From: Lachnospiraceae bacterium
GTDB lineage: Bacteria > Bacillota_A > Clostridia > Lachnospirales > Lachnospiraceae
NCBI GenBank assembly: GCA_017391465.1
Contig: JAFOYH010000103.1
Coordinates: 62,001 to 126,000 of the forward strand
Direction of reading: 5' to 3'
Length of the DNA stretch: 64,000 nucleotides
Both the position numbers and the translations under genes were made by a program. Below the pieces are notes generated by a model. It searched no databases and was not told where the DNA came from. It saw only the letters and a program-made list of their open reading frames with translations. Positions 60,986-64,000 of this stretch are shown here, piece by piece. The first letter of the stretch is position 1. Each line of letters begins with the position of its first letter.

Positions 60986-63379
60986 ATGAGTTCATATAAG
61001 CAGAAAATAATTGAGGTTCTGGCGCCTGCAGGCTCTGTAGACAGTATGAAAGCAGCCTTTCATGCAGGAGCTGATGCTGTATATATGGGTGGAAGTCGAT
61101 TTGGTGCCCGGGCTTTTGCTGATAATCCGGAAGAGGAAGAGTTAAAAAAAGCCATTGATTATGCACATATCCATGGAAAAAAACTCTATTTGACGATGAA
61201 TACGTTAATGAAGGACCGTGAATTAGAAGAAGAGGCATATACGTTTTTGAAGCCGTATTACGAAGAAGGTCTTGATGGTATCATTATTCAGGATTTGGGT
61301 TTAATGACCCTTTTGAAAGAATGTTTTCCTAAACTTCCATTACATGGAAGTACACAGATGACCATTACAGGAACAGATATGGCAAAATGGCTTGAAAGAC
61401 AAGGCTTGGAACGAATTGTTCTCTCCAGAGAATTATCGCTGGATGAAATTCATAATATTCGAAAGCAGACAGATCTGGAATTGGAAGTATTTGTTCAGGG
61501 AGCACTTTGTTACTGCTATTCAGGTCAATGCTTGATGAGCAGTTTTATCGGTGGACGCAGTGGGAATCGCGGGAGATGTGCTCAGCCATGTCGTTTACCG
61601 TATCAGGTGGAAGATGCGCGTCAAAGTGATTACATTTTAAGTCCTAAAGATATCTGTACATTAAATGATATTCCAAATCTTGTGGATGCAGGAGCCGATT
61701 CGTTTAAGATTGAAGGGCGTATGAAGAAACCGGAATATGCAGCTTTAACAGCATGGTTATATCGGCATTATGTAGATCAGTATCTGACATATGGAAAAGA
61801 TAAGTTTAAAGTGGATTCTAAAGATGTGGAACGTTTGATGGATTTATATAATCGTGGTGGTTTTTCAGGAGGATATCTTCATCAACACAATCACGCTCAA
61901 ATGATTTTTCGTGAGCGTCCAAACCACATGGGGGTTCCAGTGGGAAACGTCCGAAAGAAAAACGATGTTCGGACAGGTATTGATCTGCATACAGGCGATG
62001 TGTTGGAAATACGCAGTAAAGATGGAAAATCTGAGCATCAGTGGACTTTAACTAAGGATATTTCACGGGGTGAGACGATTCAGGTTCCTATAGACTCGAA
62101 GGTGAAAAAGGGAATTTGTATGGAGTCTGAGCGTATGATATATCGTGTGCGTAATCAAAAATTGATTGATGAACTACACAAAGAATATCTGAATCGAGAT
62201 TTAAAGGAAAAGATTTGCGGTACATTATATGTTTGTCAAAAACATCCGGTATGTCTGAATTTGAATTGGAAGGATATATCGGTTTCTGTGGAAGGCAGTC
62301 CTGTTGAAATGGCAAAAAATCAGCCGATGACAGAAGAACAATTTAAAAAGCCAATTCTTAAAACGGGAAATACACCGTTTGTCTTTGAAAAGCTGGATGT
62401 TTCTATTGAGGGCAATTGTTACATTCCAAACAGCCAGTTGAATGAACTGCGGCGGAAAGGTTTAGAACAACTGGAAAGTGGATATTTAAATACATTTTTC
62501 AGGTTCGATGCAAAAGAATCTATAATGAATCCAGAATTGCAACGTCAGACAGTTATGGATCATGCTATGGCATTGCATGTTATGCTTAGTGGAATGGATA
62601 CGTTGAAGAATGGACATGTTCTAAACGATTATGAATCTGTTAAACGCGTGTATGTGGAATTGCATGAAGCAATAGCAGATGATTTTTACATGGTACGAAA
62701 GTTAAAATCTGCAGGTAAAGAAATATATTTTGCATTACCTTCTATTTTTAGAGAAAAGGATCGTGAAAAAATAATTTCATACTTATACCGTGCAAAGAGT
62801 GAAGCTGATGGATGGCTTGTGCGTCAGATGGAACTGGCTCTTTTGTTGAGAAAAGAATTTCCAAATGATGCGATGATCCTGGATGCTTCTGTTTATAACA
62901 TGAATGGAAGGGCGAAACGATTTTTAAAGGCACATACGAATTCTATGCTTACTGCGCCAGTTGAGCTGAATTATTCAGAATTAAAAGCATTGGGATGCTC
63001 TGACGTTGAACTTATTGTTTACGGTCATCAGTCATTGATGGTTTCAGCCCAGTGTATCATAAAAAATCAGAGTGGTTGTAAAAAACAACCGAAAATGGTA
63101 CAATTGACAGACCGACAGCATAAACATTTTTATGTATATAATGAATGTGAATTTTGTTATAACAAAATCTATAATGGTCTTCCAACGATTTTATTTGATA
63201 AAAAGAAAGAACTCATCCAGTTGAATCCGGCTTCGCTTCGTATGCATTTTACAATGGAAAGTGCCATTGAAATGCGTCACATTTTGGATACTTATGAGGC
63301 GATTTGGGACGACCGGTGGTCGGGAAAGACTATCCTTAAGGAGTTTACACGTGGACATTTTACACGTGGTATAGAGTAA
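60986..63379 (+). CDS. U32 family peptidase-type protein (two-domain, RlhA-like)
   Basis: A 797-residue U32 protein. The N-terminal domain carries VLAPAGSVDSMKAAFHAGADAVYMGG. The U32 signature region reads LEVFVQGALCYCYSGQCLMSSFIGGRSGNRGRCAQPCRLPY, with four cysteines likely to hold an iron-sulfur cluster. SPKDICTLNDIPNLVDAGADSFKIEGRMK follows. The C-terminal 370 residues form the DUF3656-type extension, with additional cysteines at NECEFCYNKIYN. Family members are now tied to tRNA or rRNA hydroxylation (TrhP, RlhA) more than to proteolysis, and the long form suggests an RlhA-like role. It follows zapA as in other Firmicutes. AGGAGA precedes the ATG. Confidence 0.92.
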   Translation: MSSYKQKIIEVLAPAGSVDSMKAAFHAGADAVYMGGSRFGARAFADNPEEEELKKAIDYAHIHGKKLYLTMNTLMKDRELEEEAYTFLKPYYEEGLDGIIIQDLGLMTLLKECFPKLPLHGSTQMTITGTDMAKWLERQGLERIVLSRELSLDEIHNIRKQTDLELEVFVQGALCYCYSGQCLMSSFIGGRSGNRGRCAQPCRLPYQVEDARQSDYILSPKDICTLNDIPNLVDAGADSFKIEGRMKKPEYAALTAWLYRHYVDQYLTYGKDKFKVDSKDVERLMDLYNRGGFSGGYLHQHNHAQMIFRERPNHMGVPVGNVRKKNDVRTGIDLHTGDVLEIRSKDGKSEHQWTLTKDISRGETIQVPIDSKVKKGICMESERMIYRVRNQKLIDELHKEYLNRDLKEKICGTLYVCQKHPVCLNLNWKDISVSVEGSPVEMAKNQPMTEEQFKKPILKTGNTPFVFEKLDVSIEGNCYIPNSQLNELRRKGLEQLESGYLNTFFRFDAKESIMNPELQRQTVMDHAMALHVMLSGMDTLKNGHVLNDYESVKRVYVELHEAIADDFYMVRKLKSAGKEIYFALPSIFREKDREKIISYLYRAKSEADGWLVRQMELALLLRKEFPNDAMILDASVYNMNGRAKRFLKAHTNSMLTAPVELNYSELKALGCSDVELIVYGHQSLMVSAQCIIKNQSGCKKQPKMVQLTDRQHKHFYVYNECEFCYNKIYNGLPTILFDKKKELIQLNPASLRMHFTMESAIEMRHILDTYEAIWDDRWSGKTILKEFTRGHFTRGIE

Positions 63380-63395
63380 GGAGACGAGAAACTTT

Positions 63396-64000
63396 ATGGT
63401 AAATGTCATTATTCATATATCAAAGTATATATTGGCAATTTTAGCGGCATCTTATGCGATGAAGTGTTTTACAGTGTTTAGTGATCGTCATGACTATGAT
63501 CGTGGCGGTGTCTATTTGACACAGAATTTTCTTATGTTTTTCATTCATTTTATCTGCTATGCTATTATTTATTTGATGACAGATGATGTAAAAATGCTCT
63601 ATTTTTATGGAGCTCAGTTTATTTTGTTTTTGGTGACATTAATGGTCTTTGGTACGGTATACAAGAGTGCATCCCGTCTGATTGTTAATAATATGTGCTA
63701 TCTTTTAATGGTAGGTTTTGTCATATTAACGAGACTTGATTTTGATATGGCGGTTCGTCAGTTTATGATTGCTGTTGCAGCAATTTGCATAAGCCTGATT
63801 ATACCTGCATTTATGCTTCGGGTACGAATGGTAGATCAGTGGGGACCGTATCTTGGAGCGGGAGGCTTTATTTTGATTGCATCTGTTTTTGTATTTGGTA
63901 AAAGTATGTATGGTGCAACAAACTGGATTTCCATTGGCGGCTTTAGTTTGCAGCCATCGGAGCTTGCAAAGGTTGTATTCGTATTTTTTGTTGCGGCAAT
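63396..64000 (+). CDS. FtsW/RodA/SpoVE family protein, N-terminal part (cut by window end)
   Basis: The frame is open from ATG 63396 (AAGGAGACG about 8 bases upstream) to the window edge, giving 201 residues. At least six hydrophobic helices are visible. The segment GATNWISIGGFSLQPSELAKVVFVFF is the SEDS-family signature (compare NGAKRWI-G-FQPSE). SEDS proteins polymerise peptidoglycan glycan strands at division, elongation or spore cortex. An N-terminal stretch of about 130 residues before this motif is longer than in FtsW and resembles the extended SEDS proteins of Clostridia. It begins 17 bases after the U32 gene, so the two are probably co-transcribed. The rest of the gene lies outside the window. 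Confidence 0.9.
   Translation, partial: MVNVIIHISKYILAILAASYAMKCFTVFSDRHDYDRGGVYLTQNFLMFFIHFICYAIIYLMTDDVKMLYFYGAQFILFLVTLMVFGTVYKSASRLIVNNMCYLLMVGFVILTRLDFDMAVRQFMIAVAAICISLIIPAFMLRVRMVDQWGPYLGAGGFILIASVFVFGKSMYGATNWISIGGFSLQPSELAKVVFVFFVAA

Noticed and set aside
1..64000. CRISPR array, rRNA, tRNA or insertion sequence
   Set aside because: No regularly spaced repeats, tRNA-like cloverleaf endings, rRNA segments or transposase-like frames were seen on either strand.

Overview
The window looks like the chromosome of a spore-forming, AT-rich clostridium, most likely of the Lachnospiraceae type. The evidence is typical gene content and order: ydiF-type ABC-F next to rex, alr-mazF, scpA-scpB, ruvA-ruvB-zapA-U32 peptidase, an IspH/S1 fusion, and an OadB/OadG sodium pump. 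Sporulation genes (spoIID-like, pdaA-like, spoIIM-like) and tRNA-sensing T-box leaders are also present. I see no rRNA or tRNA genes, no CRISPR array, no prophage and no insertion sequence. The genus cannot be set from the sequence alone.

Layout. 1-5154: a cut membrane protein, threonine synthase, a 6S-like RNA with its own promoter and terminator, a long SpoIID-type protein and a BrkB/YihY membrane protein. 5281-13052: a phenylalanine T-box with pheS-pheT, then queA, a SEC-C protein, an AEC transporter and a PfkB sugar kinase. 13104-15838 (minus strand): a tyrosine-type T-box controlling tyrA-aroA. 15953-20897: an EF-G paralogue with an altered GTPase centre, then a leucine T-box and leuS. 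21030-26567: a polysaccharide deacetylase, a cytidylate-kinase-like protein, a pair of uncharacterised genes (one a duplicated cysteine-rich mini-protein), mnmM, a small XRE regulator, galE and a subtilase. 26640-30075: isocitrate dehydrogenase, a Re-citrate-synthase-like enzyme and a GntR regulator. 30127-32897: divergent ABC-F ATPase and rex. 33038-44199: NAD(P)HX repair enzyme, alr, mazF, a CBS-domain protein, YebC, proC, a NUDIX hydrolase, spoIIM, xerD, DAHP synthase (minus), a degenerate M50-like membrane protein and scpAB. 44245-51232: a HAD phosphatase, a D,D-carboxypeptidase and a five-gene biotin-dependent carboxyltransferase/Na+ pump operon. 51441-57700: thiolase behind a Rex-like operator, a YhiN-type flavoprotein, cmk, ispH-S1 and an unknown membrane protein. 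57683-64000: a DEDD exonuclease, ruvAB, zapA, a U32 peptidase and the start of an FtsW/RodA/SpoVE protein.

How the parts connect. Aromatic supply is spread over three loci: DAHP synthase, the Tyr T-box tyrA-aroA operon, and the Phe T-box pheST operon. The carbon and redox theme joins Re-citrate synthase plus NADP-isocitrate dehydrogenase (2-oxoglutarate and glutamate supply), the decarboxylase/transcarboxylase Na+ pump, thiolase, and Rex, the NADH sensor whose likely operator lies in front of thiolase. The remainder is mostly housekeeping: translation, tRNA modification, chromosome segregation and recombination, cell wall and sporulation.

I did not find a clearly new defence or mobile system. 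The best leads are: (1) an internal ribosome-binding site and start codon inside the ispH-S1 gene that would release a free four-domain S1 protein; (2) an operon mixing two carboxyltransferases with one biotin carrier and a Na+ pump; (3) a YwhC-type M50 protein that has lost one zinc ligand, upstream of scpAB; (4) a GntR-type palindrome on the -10 of the Re-citrate synthase promoter; (5) the internally duplicated cysteine-rich mini-protein and its partner; and (6) the unusual start of spoIIM.
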